Assembly: GCA_965203735.1 (NCBI GenBank)
Contig: OZ241909.1
Span: 930,001 to 994,000, forward strand
Direction of reading: 5' to 3'
Length of the DNA stretch: 64,000 nucleotides
Source: Bin55 sp965203735
GTDB taxonomy: Bacteria; Pseudomonadota; Gammaproteobacteria; Pseudomonadales; Azotimanducaceae
In this document: positions 63,747-64,000 of the stretch, in pieces
Position numbering within the stretch: position 1 is the stretch's first letter
Layout: every line of letters starts with the position of its first letter
Program-made: the position numbers and the translations under genes
The notes under the pieces: model-generated
Seen by the model: only the letters and a program-made list of their open reading frames with translations
Told to the model about the DNA's origin: nothing
Database searches by the model: none

Positions 63747-64000
63747 ATGACATTGATTGGATTATTGGTTGCAGACACGGTAGATGAACCTTTCAAGAAC
63801 CGTTTCGGAGGATACTCCGACATGATTCGCAATATGTTTGAGAAGGCAGGAGTGTTTCACTACGATTTCAAGAGCTATGAAGTTTATCGACAAGACTATC
63901 CCAAGCAAGTAGACGAATGCGACGCATACGTGATTAGTGGAAGTCGACTCAGTAGTTACGATAAAGTCCCCTGGATTGAACGATTGCTCGACTATATCTT
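63747..64000 (+). CDS. class I glutamine amidotransferase (partial, runs off right edge)
   Basis: ATG directly after the stop of the GS-like gene. The first ~84 residues (TLIGLLVADTV; YSDMIRNMFEKAG; CDAYVISGSRLSSYDKVPWI) fit the start of a GATase1/GMP-synthase-like domain. The catalytic Cys and His/Glu lie outside the window. Likely hydrolyses a gamma-glutamyl product of the ligase or supplies ammonia; not decidable here. Confidence 0.75.
   Translation, partial: MTLIGLLVADTVDEPFKNRFGGYSDMIRNMFEKAGVFHYDFKSYEVYRQDYPKQVDECDAYVISGSRLSSYDKVPWIERLLDYI

Overview
The window comes from a chromosome of a Gram-negative gammaproteobacterium of middling G+C (roughly half by eye). The evidence is the outer-membrane and envelope gene set: lptD-surA-rsmA-apaH, aspS-yebC-ruvCAB-tolQRAB-pal-cpoB, dapA-bamC, bepA and djlA. 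No phage, insertion sequence, CRISPR array or rRNA operon is visible. It looks like an uncultivated or little-studied lineage: several expected neighbours are missing (no pdxA between surA and rsmA, no apaG before apaH) and many accessory genes have no name.

Layout. 1-4.7 kb holds accessory genes: a large partial beta-propeller/di-haem lipoprotein (minus strand), a stop-interrupted small membrane gene, an unknown gene, an orphan HicB-like protein and a frameshifted Yip1-like membrane protein. 4.9-10.1 kb has rpe-gph, an alpha/beta hydrolase, a family-4 glycosyltransferase split in two, a PEBP-family protein, an OsmC-VOC fusion and a doubtful small membrane ORF. 10.4-15.0 kb (minus) has a rifampicin-phosphotransferase-like PEP-utilising enzyme and the MurU/AmgK peptidoglycan recycling pair. 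15.2-21.5 kb is the lptD-surA-rsmA-apaH-cca run, followed by tsaD on the other strand.

22.7-31.1 kb is the most unusual part. Two paralogous ~600-residue membrane-anchored helical-repeat proteins point tail to tail. Next come a long gap with inverted repeats, a 990-residue secreted multi-domain CarboxypepD_reg-like protein in visibly G+C-richer DNA, and a small helical protein with a CPC motif. 31.4-35.4 kb is a CoA-thioester cluster (acyl-CoA racemase, PrpE, enoyl-CoA hydratase).

35.5-48.4 kb is core: proS, an HU protein with a histone H1-like tail, fmdB, aspS, yebC, ruvCAB, the complete Tol-Pal system and a tRNA-Lys. 48.6-53.4 kb carries three short-chain dehydrogenases, an MFS exporter and a phosphoesterase. 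53.5-62.0 kb has nadA with a strong promoter that leaves no room for a leader, bepA, tusA, dapA-bamC-metallo-beta-lactamase, a NUDIX hydrolase, tRNA-Ser, djlA and a cysteine-free CnoX-like thioredoxin. The right edge has an A+T-rich intergenic region with DnaA-box-like words, a glutamine-synthetase-like gamma-glutamyl ligase and a truncated glutamine amidotransferase.

Functional themes. Envelope assembly dominates: LptD, SurA, BepA, BamC, Tol-Pal and MurNAc recycling. The second theme is tRNA and DNA maintenance: ProS, AspS, Cca, TsaD, RsmA and RuvABC. The third is acyl-CoA metabolism. The candidates most worth following for new biology are the paralogous repeat-protein pair, the G+C-rich repeat protein with its neighbour, and the recoding or frameshift cases.
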